From positions 62,001 through 126,000 of the forward strand of contig NZ_JADWOV010000255.1 of assembly GCF_015767435.1 (NCBI RefSeq): 64,000 nucleotides of DNA, read 5' to 3'. The notes beneath the pieces were generated by a model. That model was not told the DNA's origin, did no database searches, and was given only the letters and a program-made list of their open reading frames with translations. A program made the translations under genes and the position numbers. Of this stretch, positions 16,967 through 26,268 are shown piece by piece. The stretch is from Polaribacter sp. BAL334 (GTDB lineage Bacteria > Bacteroidota > Bacteroidia > Flavobacteriales > Flavobacteriaceae). Each line of letters opens with the position of its first letter. Within the stretch, counting starts at the first letter, position 1.

Positions 16967-18823
16967 TTACCCTTCCAATTTCATAGAAAGCTCCAACCAG
17001 CGTTCTTCTTTTTCTTCTAAAGAAGTAATAATTTCTTGTAATTCTTCCGATTTTTTTTGAATTTCATCAGGTGTAATTTCGAAATTCAAAAACTGGTTTT
17101 CAATGGTAGTTTTTCTGTTTTGAAGGCGTTCTATTTCCACTTCCAAGGCTCCAAATTCTCTTTTTTCTTGAGAATTCAATGTGTTTTTTGAAGGTTCTTT
17201 TACCGTTTTTTCAATCGGATTTTTCTCCACTTTTTCTTTCGGAGTTGAATCTTCATACGCTCTAAAATCGGAGTAATTTCCTGGAAAAGTTTCTACAACT
17301 CCTTCACCTCTAAACACAAAAAGAGCATCTACAATCTTATCCATAAAATAACGATCGTGAGAAACCACCAATAAATTGCCAGGATAATCCAATAGGAAAT
17401 TTTCTAACACATTTAGGGTAACTACATCCAAATCGTTTGTGGGCTCATCCAAAATCAAAAAGTTTGGATTTTGTATCAAAACTGCACACAAATACAAGCG
17501 TTTTTGCTCTCCTCCTGAAAGTTTTTCAACAAAATCATATTGCTTTTTTTTATCGAATAAAAAGCGTTCTAACAATTGTGATGCTGAAATTTTTTGTCCT
17601 TTTGTAAGTGGTATGTATTCTCCAAATTCTTTGATCACTTCAATGACTTTTTGTCCTTCTTTAATCACAATTCCAGATTGTGAATAATAGCCAAATTTGA
17701 TAGTTTCTCCAACCATTACTGTGCCAGCATCTACTGGATTTTTTTCAGTAATAATATTCAAAAAAGAAGATTTTCCAGTGCCGTTTTTTCCAATAATTCC
17801 TATACGTTCTCCGCGTTTAAAAACATACTCAAATCCATCTAAAATTTTCTTTTCTCCATAGGATTTTTTCAGTTTATGCAATTCCAAAATCTTACTTCCC
17901 AAACGTTCCATATTGATTTCCAATTGCACTTTATGTTCCGTTCTTCGTTGTTGCGCTTTTTCTTTGATTTGGTAAAAATCATCAATACGCGATTTGGATT
18001 TTGTGGTTCTAGCTTTGGGTTGCCTGCGCATCCAATCCAATTCTTTTTTGAACAAATTTTTCGCTTTTTCAGTGGTAACTTGTTCTAATTGAATACGTTC
18101 TTCTTTTTTTTCTAGATAGTAAGAGTAATTACCTTTGTATTTATATATTTTTCCTTCATCCAATTCTATGATTTCATTGCACACACGTTCCAAAAAATAA
18201 CGATCGTGAGTAACCATAAAAAGGGTGATTTTTTCTTTGGCAAAATAAGCTTCCAACCATTCTATCATCTCTAAATCGAGGTGATTTGTGGGTTCATCTA
18301 AAATCAAAAAGTCGGGTTTGTGAATCAACACAATTGCCAATGAAACCCGTTTTTTTTGTCCACCAGAAAGCGAAGAAACTTTTTGACTTAAATCTTCGAT
18401 TTTTAATTTTGATAAAATTTGCGTGTATTGTGTTTCAAAATCCCACGCATTGTATTGCTCCATCAACTCAAAAGCTGCTTGATAAGCATCAGTGTCATCC
18501 AAGTTTTTCAACGCTTTTTCATATTGATTTACAATAGAAAGAATTTTATTTTCGGTCGCAAAAATGGTTTCTTCAATGGTCAAATCTGGATTTAACTCAT
18601 CATTTTGAGATAAATATGCCATCGAAATTTCTTTTCTGGTGACAATTTGCCCTGAATCAGGCGTGTCTAATCCTGCAATAATATTTAAAATAGACGTTTT
18701 TCCACTGCCATTTTTTGCTACAAAAGCTACTTTTTGGTCTTTATTGATACCAAATGAAATGTCTTCAAACAACACACGCTCTCCATACGATTTGGAGATA
18801 TTTTCTACAGATAAATAGTTCAC
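16967..18823 (-). CDS. ABC-F ATPase, Uup-like
   Basis: A 618-residue cytoplasmic protein with two ABC nucleotide-binding domains and no membrane segment. The first has AKNGSGKTS (Walker A), LSGGQKKRVSLA and LILDEPTNHLD; the second has GKNGTGKSSFLN, LSGGEQKRLYLC and LILDEPTNDLD. Between them lies the basic linker (DWMRRQPKARTTKSKSRI) that in ABC-F proteins reaches the ribosome. The last 75 residues (from about 545) are a coiled coil (LEVEIERLQNRKTTIENQF), as in Uup. ABC-F proteins act on ribosomes or branched DNA, and the coiled coil favours Uup. It stands alone, convergent with the symporter gene. Confidence 0.9.
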   Translation of the reverse strand: MNYLSVENISKSYGERVLFEDISFGINKDQKVAFVAKNGSGKTSILNIIAGLDTPDSGQIVTRKEISMAYLSQNDELNPDLTIEETIFATENKILSIVNQYEKALKNLDDTDAYQAAFELMEQYNAWDFETQYTQILSKLKIEDLSQKVSSLSGGQKKRVSLAIVLIHKPDFLILDEPTNHLDLEMIEWLEAYFAKEKITLFMVTHDRYFLERVCNEIIELDEGKIYKYKGNYSYYLEKKEERIQLEQVTTEKAKNLFKKELDWMRRQPKARTTKSKSRIDDFYQIKEKAQQRRTEHKVQLEINMERLGSKILELHKLKKSYGEKKILDGFEYVFKRGERIGIIGKNGTGKSSFLNIITEKNPVDAGTVMVGETIKFGYYSQSGIVIKEGQKVIEVIKEFGEYIPLTKGQKISASQLLERFLFDKKKQYDFVEKLSGGEQKRLYLCAVLIQNPNFLILDEPTNDLDVVTLNVLENFLLDYPGNLLVVSHDRYFMDKIVDALFVFRGEGVVETFPGNYSDFRAYEDSTPKEKVEKNPIEKTVKEPSKNTLNSQEKREFGALEVEIERLQNRKTTIENQFLNFEITPDEIQKKSEELQEIITSLEEKEERWLELSMKLEG

Positions 18824-18865
18824 TTTTTGAAATTTTCAGCAAAGAAACGAAAAATTGAGCGGATT

Positions 18866-18985
18866 AACCGCAAAGACGCAAAGACGCAAAGTAATTTACT
18901 CTCTTTGAATCGCTGAGGCAAAAAGACTCAAAGTGATTTTCTTTTTACATTGGGAACTTTGCGAAAACTTAGCGTCTTTGCGGTT
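18866..18985. repeat. 120-bp element with 14-bp terminal inverted repeats
   Basis: Arms AACCGCAAAGACGC (18866-18879) and GCGTCTTTGCGGTT (18972-18985) are perfect inverted repeats. Next to the left arm the 8-bp unit GCAAAGAC is tandemly repeated. It fills most of the gap between two divergent genes. Its size and ends resemble a non-autonomous mobile or REP-like repeat; no transposase is present. Confidence 0.6.
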
Positions 18986-19069
18986 TTATTGAAAGTTTAT
19001 TCTCTAAAAAGTATTTTTTGTATCTATCAATAAATAGTATCTTGCATCAAATTTGAAACAAATAAATAC

Positions 19070-20086
19070 ATGAAAATAATCGTTCCTATGGCTGGTATTG
19101 GTTCTCGTTTAAGACCCCATACATTGACTGTTCCAAAACCGCTAACTGTGATTGCTGGCAAACCAATTGTTCAACGTTTGGTAGAAGATATTGCAAGTGT
19201 CATCAATCAAAAAATTGATGAAATTGCTTTTATTATTGGTCCAACAGCAAAAGGTTTTCCTGCAGATACTGAACAAAAATTGTTGAAAATTGCATCAGAA
19301 TTAGGTGCAAAAGGAAGTGTCTATGTGCAAGAAGAAGCAATGGGAACTGCGCATGCCATTTATTGCGCCAAAGAATCGTTGAGTGGCCCTTGTGTTGTAG
19401 CGTATGCAGACACACTTTTCAAAGCAGATTTTACCTTAGATACCAATGCTGATGGTGCCATTTGGGTAAGTAAAGTGGACAATCCAAGTGCGTTTGGTGT
19501 GGTGAAATTACAAGATGGTTTTATCACAGATTTTGTTGAAAAACCGAAAGATTTTGTCTCTGATTTGGCAATTATTGGGATTTATTTTTTCAAAAGTGGT
19601 GAAAAATTATTGGAGGAAATTCAATATTTGATTGACAATGATTTGCGTGAAAACAACGAATATCAACTAACAAATGTGTTGGAATCTTTAAAACAACAAG
19701 GTGCCAAATTTATTCCAGGAACTGTTTCTGCTTGGATGGATTGTGGCAAAAAAGACCCAACAGTTGATACAAATAAGCAAGTGCTAGGTTTTGAATATGC
19801 TGAAGGAAATAATTTGGTTTCAGAAGATGTAGTTTTGAACAATTCAGAAATCATTCAGCCTTGTTTTATTGGTAAAAATGTGGTGTTGAACAATTCAAAA
19901 ATTGGTCCTTTTGTTTCTTTGGGAGCAAATAGTGTTGTAAACAATTCTATCATCGAAAATTCGTTACTACAAAGTAATGTAACTATTTTAAATGCGAATT
20001 TAGACAACGCGATGATTGGAAATCATGCTATTTTTAATGGAAAATTTACCTCTGTAAGTATTGGAGATTATACAGAATTGACATAA
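19070..20086 (+). CDS. Sugar-1-phosphate nucleotidyltransferase
   Basis: A 338-residue nucleotidyltransferase of the RmlA/GlmU fold. The N-terminal signature is PMAGIGSRLRPHTLTVPKPL, with the catalytic Arg and Lys, followed by AGKPIVQRLVED; AYADTLF is the metal-binding segment and EKPKDFVSD the sugar-site region. The C-terminal 100 residues (EDVVLNNSEIIQPCFIGKNV, NSKIGPFVSLG, NSIIENSLL) are a left-handed beta-helix of hexapeptide repeats. It would join NTP and a sugar-1-phosphate; the sugar is unknown, although glucose-1-phosphate thymidylyltransferase is the usual label. It is the first gene of a tight four-gene plus-strand block (gaps of 4, 3 and -1 bp) ending in an EnvC-like protein, which suggests an envelope role. 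Confidence 0.85.
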   Translation: MKIIVPMAGIGSRLRPHTLTVPKPLTVIAGKPIVQRLVEDIASVINQKIDEIAFIIGPTAKGFPADTEQKLLKIASELGAKGSVYVQEEAMGTAHAIYCAKESLSGPCVVAYADTLFKADFTLDTNADGAIWVSKVDNPSAFGVVKLQDGFITDFVEKPKDFVSDLAIIGIYFFKSGEKLLEEIQYLIDNDLRENNEYQLTNVLESLKQQGAKFIPGTVSAWMDCGKKDPTVDTNKQVLGFEYAEGNNLVSEDVVLNNSEIIQPCFIGKNVVLNNSKIGPFVSLGANSVVNNSIIENSLLQSNVTILNANLDNAMIGNHAIFNGKFTSVSIGDYTELT

Positions 20087-20090
20087 AAAA

Positions 20091-21071
20091 ATGATTCAAA
20101 AACTAGCTTTACAAGTTTATTCTGGTAAGAAAAAATATGCAGAGATGCTGTTTTTCTTGTTTTTTGTATGGCTAATTTTAGGCAATTCAAAGGTATTTTC
20201 TCAAGACAGTATTCCAGATAAAAAGGATTTGACCGAAGAAAAATCAATACAGTTTCAGGAATTTTTCTTCAAAGCATTGTCTGAAAAATCGATAGAAAAT
20301 TATCAAAAAGCGATTGAAAACTTGGAAAGTTGCAATCAAATTATAGAAAATCAAGTAGCTGTATTTTTTGAGTTTTCAAAAAACTATTTCGCTCTTAATA
20401 ATACTGCCTTAGCAAAAGAATACATTCAAAGAGCCTTGCAAAAAGAGCCTGAAAATAGTTGGATGTTAAAGCATTTAGTCGCCATTTATGACCGCGAATC
20501 TAACTTTTCAGAAGCTATAAAAACACAACAAAAAATTGCAACCATCAATCCAAAAGAACGGGAAAATTTGGTGAGATTGTATTTGATGAACAATCAATTG
20601 AAAGAGGCATTGGCGTTAGTATCAATTTTAGAAAAGGAATCTGTCTTGTCATCAGAGTTTGTTTCGTTAAAAAATAGGTTGGACAATTCGAAAGTTCCAG
20701 ATGTAAAAGAGATAAAATTAGACGATGTAGAAGGATTAAAAGGTCAATTTGAAAATAACAAATCGTATGAGATTTTGGAAAAGATTCTACAAAAATCCGA
20801 CAATAATATGGATGATTTGTTGAAGTTTAGCAAAGAGGGAATAACTCTTTTTCCTGAACAACCTTTTGTGTATTTGCAATATGGAAAGGCATTGATTTCT
20901 AAAAAAGAGTTTCAAAAAGCGCTGAATTCATTAAAAAATGGTTTGGATTTTGTGATTGAAACATCCATGGAAAAGGAGTTTTATATTGAAATGGCAAAAG
21001 CCTTTAAAGGTTTAGGAAATTCGATTGAAGAGAAAAAATTCGAACAAAAAGCAACCAATTTGAAAATTTAA
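20091..21071 (+). CDS. Tetratricopeptide-repeat protein
   Basis: A 326-residue protein with an N-terminal hydrophobic segment (MLFFLFFVWLILGNSKVFS), probably a late signal peptide or anchor, and a helical-repeat body. TPR-like units are visible at about 85-155 (FEFSKNYFALNNTALAKEYI, LVAIYDRESNFSEAIKT) and 245-320 (FVYLQYGKALISKKEFQKALNSLKNG). The domain would bind partner proteins at the envelope. It sits between the nucleotidyltransferase (4 bp) and the DUF4292 gene (3 bp), a neighbourhood that I recall as common in Flavobacteriia. No catalytic residues are seen, and its specific partner is unknown. Confidence 0.8.
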   Translation: MIQKLALQVYSGKKKYAEMLFFLFFVWLILGNSKVFSQDSIPDKKDLTEEKSIQFQEFFFKALSEKSIENYQKAIENLESCNQIIENQVAVFFEFSKNYFALNNTALAKEYIQRALQKEPENSWMLKHLVAIYDRESNFSEAIKTQQKIATINPKERENLVRLYLMNNQLKEALALVSILEKESVLSSEFVSLKNRLDNSKVPDVKEIKLDDVEGLKGQFENNKSYEILEKILQKSDNNMDDLLKFSKEGITLFPEQPFVYLQYGKALISKKEFQKALNSLKNGLDFVIETSMEKEFYIEMAKAFKGLGNSIEEKKFEQKATNLKI

Positions 21072-21074
21072 AAC

Positions 21075-21845
21075 ATGAAATTTATAATTAGGATTGTCAT
21101 TTTTATATTTGTATTCACTTCTTGCAAAAGCACTAAAAGCATGATTGAAAAAACGGCAATAGCTTCCGAAACTTCCGCTAAAAAAGTGGCTAAAAAGCAT
21201 GTGGATGCGCATTTTGATAAAAAAACGATTGATGCAAAATTGAAAGTGAATTTTGATAATGGCAAAACAAATCAGAGTTTGACTGTGAATTTACAAATCG
21301 AAAAAGACAAAGTTATTCATATCAAGGGGACTAAATTTATTACCGTTTTTAAAGCGAAAATTACACCTACTTCAGTGAGTTATTATTCGCCTTTTGCAAA
21401 AAATTATTTTGAAGGAGATTTTTCATTAATTGAAGAATTATTGGGTGTTGAAATCAACTTTGAACAGCTTCAAAACTTGTTTTTAGGACAAGCCTTGCAA
21501 AACCTAAAAAAGGAAAAACAACAATTGGAAATTGTCGATAATACCTATGTTTTATCGCCTGAAAAACAAGCGGCCATATTTGATATTTTCTTTACAATCA
21601 ATCCGTCACATTTTAAATTAGAAAAACAAACCATCGTAAATGACGCAAAAAAAATGCGTTTGGATATGAGGTATACAGGATATAATTTTATTGATAAAAC
21701 ACTTTTTCCTGAAGAAATAAAAATCATTGCGAAATCAGAAAGCACTATAACAAACATCGATTTAATCTATAAATCTGTTGTTTTTGACACTACATTTACG
21801 CCTCTTTTTGAGATTCCAAAAGGGTATAAAAGAATAGAATTCTAA
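21075..21845 (+). CDS. DUF4292-family envelope lipoprotein
   Basis: A 256-residue predicted lipoprotein (signal MKFIIRIVIFIFVFTSC, cysteine 17). The rest looks like an LolA/LppM-type half barrel that DUF4292 proteins share: repeated amphipathic strands with THVDA-like and FDNGKTNQSLTVNLQIEKD, then VEINFEQLQNLFLGQAL and EEIKIIAKSES. This fold carries lipids or lipoproteins through the periplasm, so lipid handling is a reasonable inference. The stop overlaps the start of the next gene by one base (TAATG), implying translational coupling with the EnvC-like protein. Confidence 0.75.
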   Translation: MKFIIRIVIFIFVFTSCKSTKSMIEKTAIASETSAKKVAKKHVDAHFDKKTIDAKLKVNFDNGKTNQSLTVNLQIEKDKVIHIKGTKFITVFKAKITPTSVSYYSPFAKNYFEGDFSLIEELLGVEINFEQLQNLFLGQALQNLKKEKQQLEIVDNTYVLSPEKQAAIFDIFFTINPSHFKLEKQTIVNDAKKMRLDMRYTGYNFIDKTLFPEEIKIIAKSESTITNIDLIYKSVVFDTTFTPLFEIPKGYKRIEF

Positions 21846-23068
21846 TGAAAATAAAGTCCGTTTACTTCCTTTTTTTTATTTTTTTGTTGATAGGTTTTTC
21901 AAGTTTTGGACAAACCAGAAAACAACTTGAAGAACAACGAAAAAAATACCAAGCAGAAATTGTGCAGCTCAATAAATTGCTTTTTAATGAGAAAAAAAAG
22001 GAGCAAAATGCTATGGATGATTTGAAAGACATCAAACAAAAAATTGAAGTCAGAAACAAATTAATTGCCACAATTCAGCAAGAAGCACTATTGTTATCCA
22101 TTGAAATCACTGAGAAACAACGAGAATTAAACAAGTTAAATAAAAAATTGACAGACTTAAAAGCAGATTATGGGGATATGATTTACAAATCTTATCGAAG
22201 TAAATCGCAACAAAGTAGATTGATGTTTATCTTGTCTTCACAAAATTTTTATCAAGCTTACAAACGATTGGAATATATGAAACAATATACTTCTTTTCGA
22301 AAAAAACAAGGCGAAGAAATTGTGGTACAATCATTAGAAGTTAAAAAACTTTTTGATGCATTAACCGTTCAAAAACGTGAAAAGGAAACCTTGCTGGCAT
22401 CTGAAGAAGAAGAGAAAAAGCAGATGGAATTGGATAAATTGAAACAGGAAAATTTTTTAGTAATCATCAAAAAGAAAGAGAAACAATACAAAAAAGACAT
22501 TCAAAAAAGAATCAATGATGAGAAATTGATTGTTGCTAAAATTGACAAATTAATCAAAGAAGAAATTGAAAAAGCGAATCGAAAAATTGTTAAAAAGGAT
22601 GTGAAAGCAACCAAAGATGAGTTTTTTCTAACACCAGCAGCAAAAGCTTTGGCGAATGAATTTGCGAGTAATAAAGGAAGATTGCCTTGGCCTGTAAAAG
22701 AGGGAATTGTGGTGCGTAAATTTGGAGACCAACCTCATCCAACCTTTCCTGGAATTACCATTACCAGCTCTGGTTTGCATATAGTAACAAGCAATGGAAG
22801 TTATGCAAATACGATTTTTAATGGCGAAGTAATGAATGTGTTAGTGGGTTCAGGAGGTGTGAAAAATGTGTTGATTCGTCACGGAAATTTTATCTCTTCG
22901 TACAATAATTTAGAAAATTTATTAGTAAAAAAAGGAGATAAAGTCGTTACAGGTCAACGAATTGGGCAAATATTTACAGATAAACTCTCTAACAAATCAA
23001 CCCTTATTTTTGTGGTGTTTAAAAATACTACTCGTTTGAATCCTGCTGAATGGATATTACCACGCTAA
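21845..23068 (+). CDS. EnvC-like murein hydrolase activator (coiled coil plus M23 domain)
   Basis: A 407-residue periplasmic protein. A signal peptide (FLLIGFSSFG) is followed by a long charged coiled coil (about 22-250) with TRKQLEEQRKKYQAEIVQLN and the EnvC-like segment YKSYRSKSQQSRLMFILSSQ. The C-terminal LytM/M23 domain (about 285-407) has GRLPWPVKEGIVVRKFGDQ and THG-less variants: TSSGLHIVTSNG replaces GIDI/HxxxD, and HGNFISSYNNL replaces HxH. The zinc ligands therefore seem incomplete, as in EnvC/NlpD activators, which regulate amidases rather than cut murein. The stop codon overlaps the convergent gene at 23065 by 4 bp. It probably acts in septum splitting. Confidence 0.85.
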   Translation: MKIKSVYFLFFIFLLIGFSSFGQTRKQLEEQRKKYQAEIVQLNKLLFNEKKKEQNAMDDLKDIKQKIEVRNKLIATIQQEALLLSIEITEKQRELNKLNKKLTDLKADYGDMIYKSYRSKSQQSRLMFILSSQNFYQAYKRLEYMKQYTSFRKKQGEEIVVQSLEVKKLFDALTVQKREKETLLASEEEEKKQMELDKLKQENFLVIIKKKEKQYKKDIQKRINDEKLIVAKIDKLIKEEIEKANRKIVKKDVKATKDEFFLTPAAKALANEFASNKGRLPWPVKEGIVVRKFGDQPHPTFPGITITSSGLHIVTSNGSYANTIFNGEVMNVLVGSGGVKNVLIRHGNFISSYNNLENLLVKKGDKVVTGQRIGQIFTDKLSNKSTLIFVVFKNTTRLNPAEWILPR

Positions 23069-23580
23069 AAGTCTGTGTGTTGAAACTTGATGTTTTTTTG
23101 TAAAATAATTGAATTTGGAACGGTTATATATTCCTTTTCCTTTGTTTGAAGTGTGATAAAAAAAGCACCAATATCTTTAATTTCACCGCTAATATCATTG
23201 TCTTTTTCAAGGATTGTAATGGTGTCACCAATTTTTACAGGATAATTTACAAAGAGAATCAATCCTGCAGTAATATTGGATAATATAGACCACTGTGCAA
23301 AAAAAGCAATCCCCAAAATCGTTAAAAATGACGAAATAAATAGGAATAATTCTTCTTCATTCACTCCCCAAATAAAAGCAATGATGATGACAACAGATGC
23401 ATAAATTTGAAGGGTAATTATTTTGTTTATGATTAAAACTCTATTTTTTTGAAATCCAAATTTCTTACGAACATTGGTCAGCGATTTTGTAGCCAAAATT
23501 CGCAATAAAGTACCTAAAGCAATCACAATGATGGATTCAATAGTTTTGAAATTGACGAAAAATTCTTGCAATTCTTTCAT
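23065..23580 (-). CDS. Small MscS-like mechanosensitive channel protein
   Basis: A 171-residue membrane protein with three hydrophobic helices (ESIIVIALGTLLRIL, IYASVVIIIAFIWG, LFLFISSFLTILGIAFFAQWS) and then the MscS beta-domain start (ILSNITAGLILFVNYPVKIGDTITI, then GEIKDIGAFFITLQTKEKEYITVPNS). It lacks the large C-terminal vestibule of full MscS proteins and so is a short member. Its ATG overlaps the stop of the thioesterase gene (ATGA), implying coupling. It should be an osmotic safety or ion channel in the inner membrane. Confidence 0.8.
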   Translation of the reverse strand: MKELQEFFVNFKTIESIIVIALGTLLRILATKSLTNVRKKFGFQKNRVLIINKIITLQIYASVVIIIAFIWGVNEEELFLFISSFLTILGIAFFAQWSILSNITAGLILFVNYPVKIGDTITILEKDNDISGEIKDIGAFFITLQTKEKEYITVPNSIILQKNIKFQHTDF

Positions 23581-24086
23581 ATAAACAATGCTTTTAATTC
23601 AGTTGCTTCATTGGGGTTTAATTTTCCGGCTAATATCAAACTGAGCTGTTTTCTTCGCAATGCACCATCAAAACGCTCTTTTTCTAACTCAGTTTCAGGA
23701 ATAATTTGAGGAATATGAACAGGTTTTCCAGTTTCATCAACAGCCACAAAGGTATAAATTCCCTCATTGACTTTCGTTTTTTGTCCTGATTGACGGTCTT
23801 CAATCCAAACATCTACATAAATTTCCATCGAAGTTTTAAACGCTCTCGAAACTTTTGCTTCTAAAATAACCACACTTCCCACAGGAACAGATTTGTTAAA
23901 AGCTACATGATTTACAGAGGCTGTAACTACAATTCTCCTAGAATGACGTCTTGCAGCAATACTACAAGCTCTGTCCATTCTTGCCAATAATTCTCCTCCA
24001 AAAAGGTTGTCCAAATAATTGGTTTCTCCAGGCAATACTAAATCTGTAAGAATTGTCAAAGAATCGTTGGGTGTTTTTGCGTCCAT
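23577..24086 (-). CDS. Acyl-CoA thioesterase, hotdog fold
   Basis: About 169 residues from the ATG at 24084-24086 (MDAKTPNDSLTILTDLVLPG). An earlier in-frame ATG at 24116 would add ten hydrophobic residues that are not normal for this cytoplasmic family, so I prefer the later start. Hotdog marks: NYLDNLFGGELLARMDRACSIAARRHS, VTASVNHVAFNKSVPVGSVV and MEIYVDVWIED, as in YciA-like acyl-CoA hydrolases. It would hydrolyse acyl-CoA to free acid and CoA. It is coupled to the MscS-like gene and follows the HU-SPOR gene closely on the same strand. Confidence 0.85.
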   Translation of the reverse strand: MDAKTPNDSLTILTDLVLPGETNYLDNLFGGELLARMDRACSIAARRHSRRIVVTASVNHVAFNKSVPVGSVVILEAKVSRAFKTSMEIYVDVWIEDRQSGQKTKVNEGIYTFVAVDETGKPVHIPQIIPETELEKERFDGALRRKQLSLILAGKLNPNEATELKALFI

Positions 24087-24128
24087 TAAAAAAATTTCTG
24101 CAAAGATAGGTATCAACGAATTAAAAAA

Positions 24129-25034
24129 CTAGTTTTTAATAAGCAACCAAGCGTCTTTTGAAGTCGAATTTTGAATCTTGTATAAATAGTTTGTAGCGTC
24201 ATTTTTATCAGAAAAACTAGCAAAAACAACTTGAGTTAATCCCCATTTATTCATACCAATGATAGAGGCATCATGTCCTTCAGCTTTCAATTGCGCCACT
24301 TTTCTTTCTGCATTTTCTGGGATTTGAAAGGCGCCTGCAACCACATGAAATTGTTTTGGAAGTTCTTGGGCAACAGTCAAATCAATGGTTGGTAATGGAT
24401 TTGAAATGACAAAAGTAGCTGTTTGGATTTTTTTCTCTAGCGCTTTTTGCTGTTTGGCAAATACTTCTTTCTGAACAGTTGTTTCGTTATTTGAATATAA
24501 AGAAATTCCTAGTGCTACTAAAATGGCAGCAGAGGCAGCATATTTTATAAAAATAGGAAAGCCTTTTTTATCCTTATTGGTTACTTCTGGAATGATATTT
24601 TTAACTTCTTGTTTGTATCTTTTAATGGCTGAACTTTCAAAAGAATGCAAACCAAATGATTCTGACAAAAAGTTAACATAGGTTGTCGGTTCAAAAATAA
24701 TTTGACGATTTTCATTCAATCTTAATATCCCTATTGTTTCTAAAACAATAGGTTTTGTCTGAATTTCATTTTGCCATTTAATGACGGATAAAGCAATGGC
24801 ATTTGATGCTTTTTCGAAAGAAATATTTTCAACAGAAGCGATATAATTCGCTAATAACCCATCATTATTATTCAAATTTCTATTGAAAGAAAGCTGTTTT
24901 GATGGTGGAAAAAATTGATGAGTTGCTTCATTGACTTTTGCGCTGATTCTTTTGGTCACAAATCCGCCAAAATCAGGAACAATCACGCAATCGTATCTAT
25001 ATAATAAATTTTTAATGTAAGTTTCTAAATTCAT
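24129..25034 (-). CDS. HU-like domain plus SPOR domain protein
   Basis: A 301-residue protein. Residues 1-130 look like the HU-related domain found in Bacteroidetes SPOR proteins (YIKNLLYRYDCVIVPDFGGFV, SFNRNLNNNDGLLANYIA, LETIGILRLNENRQIIFEP). A transmembrane helix lies at about 165-183 (FIKYAASAAILVALGISLYS), and the C-terminal SPOR domain (about 225-301: FHVVAGAFQIPENAERKVAQL, WGLTQVVFASFSD) binds denuded peptidoglycan glycans at the septum. The topology would place the SPOR domain in the periplasm and the HU-like domain in the cytoplasm. It is divergent from dprA. A division-related role is inferred from the family. Confidence 0.85.
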   Translation of the reverse strand: MNLETYIKNLLYRYDCVIVPDFGGFVTKRISAKVNEATHQFFPPSKQLSFNRNLNNNDGLLANYIASVENISFEKASNAIALSVIKWQNEIQTKPIVLETIGILRLNENRQIIFEPTTYVNFLSESFGLHSFESSAIKRYKQEVKNIIPEVTNKDKKGFPIFIKYAASAAILVALGISLYSNNETTVQKEVFAKQQKALEKKIQTATFVISNPLPTIDLTVAQELPKQFHVVAGAFQIPENAERKVAQLKAEGHDASIIGMNKWGLTQVVFASFSDKNDATNYLYKIQNSTSKDAWLLIKN

Positions 25035-25118
25035 AAAACAAATATAGTTTTTTTGTTTTTTTTTTAAAGAAAATCACTAAAAATTTATCAACAAAATTCT
25101 ATATCTTGTTCGTTAAAA

Positions 25119-26231
25119 TTGAACAACTTGGAAAAAGAGAAATTACTAGCCATTCTGCGGTTGCAAAAAAGCAAAGCAATTGGCGATATTTTAGCAAAAA
25201 AACTCATTGTGGCTGTTGGTGATATTGAACAGCTTTTTAAAGAAAAAACCTCCACATTGCAAAAAATTCATGGAATTGGAAGTTTTGCCATTCAACATTT
25301 GTTTGATAAAGAAAATATCAAATTAGCCGAACAAGAACTCGCATTTATTGAGCAAAATAACTATGAAGTAGTCTATTTTTTGGATGCAAATTATCCAAAA
25401 AACCTACATCAATGTATTGACAGTCCTATTGTATTATTCAAAGATGGGAATATCAATTTAGAAAATACGAAAATACTGTCCATTGTAGGAACTAGAAATA
25501 TGAGTACCTATGGAAAGGATTTTTGCGAAAAAATGATTGAAGAATTGACGGCTTACAATCCTATTATTGTAAGTGGATTTGCGTATGGAGTGGATATTTG
25601 TGCACACAAAGCAGCTATGAAAAATGGGTTGCAAACCATAGCCGTTTTGGCACACGGATTTGAACAAATTTACCCAAAAGTGCATAAAAAATACATGCGT
25701 CAAGTAATGGAAAATGGCGGATTTTATACCGAATTTGGCTTTGAAGAAAATCCGTTACGAGAAAATTTTTTAAGAAGAAATCGCATTGTCGCTGGAATTT
25801 CTCAAGCCACTATTATCATAGAAAGTGCTGAAAAAGGAGGCTCGTTAGTTACTGCAGATATTGCCAATTCTTATGACAGAGAGGTGTTTGCATTGCCAGG
25901 AAGAACATCAGATTTGTATAGCAAAGGTTGTAATAACTTGATTAAAAACCACCAAGCCGTTTTGTTGACATCTAGCAATGATATTGTAAAAATGCTCAAT
26001 TGGGATGTGATTTCAAAACCACAAAAAGCCATTCAACAAGAACTTTTCATCATGTTAACAGACCAAGAGCAAACCATTTACAATCATTTGAAAGCGCAAG
26101 GAAAACAATTGTTAGATCAAATTTCGTTGGATTGTAACATTCCCATGTATCAATTATCCTCGGTTTTATTGCAAATGGAACTCAAAGGAATTACAAAACC
26201 TTTGCCAGGAAAGATGTTTGAACTTGCATAA
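25119..26231 (+). CDS. dprA: DNA processing protein DprA
   Basis: A 370-residue protein that in naturally competent bacteria loads RecA on incoming single-stranded DNA. The Rossmann-like core is clear: ILSIVGTRNMSTYG, IIVSGFAYGVDICAHKAAM, TIAVLAHGFEQIYP, ENPLRENFLRRNRIVAGIS, ESAEKGGSLVTADIA and REVFALPGRTSD. N-terminal helix-hairpin-helix-like repeats and a C-terminal winged-helix-like segment (DQISLDCNIPMYQLSSVLLQMEL) flank it. No ATG or GTG is in frame before the core, so the start must be TTG at 25119 or TTG at 25128, an unusual initiation codon. It is divergent from the HU-SPOR gene. Confidence 0.92.
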   Translation: MNNLEKEKLLAILRLQKSKAIGDILAKKLIVAVGDIEQLFKEKTSTLQKIHGIGSFAIQHLFDKENIKLAEQELAFIEQNNYEVVYFLDANYPKNLHQCIDSPIVLFKDGNINLENTKILSIVGTRNMSTYGKDFCEKMIEELTAYNPIIVSGFAYGVDICAHKAAMKNGLQTIAVLAHGFEQIYPKVHKKYMRQVMENGGFYTEFGFEENPLRENFLRRNRIVAGISQATIIIESAEKGGSLVTADIANSYDREVFALPGRTSDLYSKGCNNLIKNHQAVLLTSSNDIVKMLNWDVISKPQKAIQQELFIMLTDQEQTIYNHLKAQGKQLLDQISLDCNIPMYQLSSVLLQMELKGITKPLPGKMFELA

Positions 26232-26268
26232 TAATCCTTATTTTTGAACCAATTCAAAAAAAACAATC

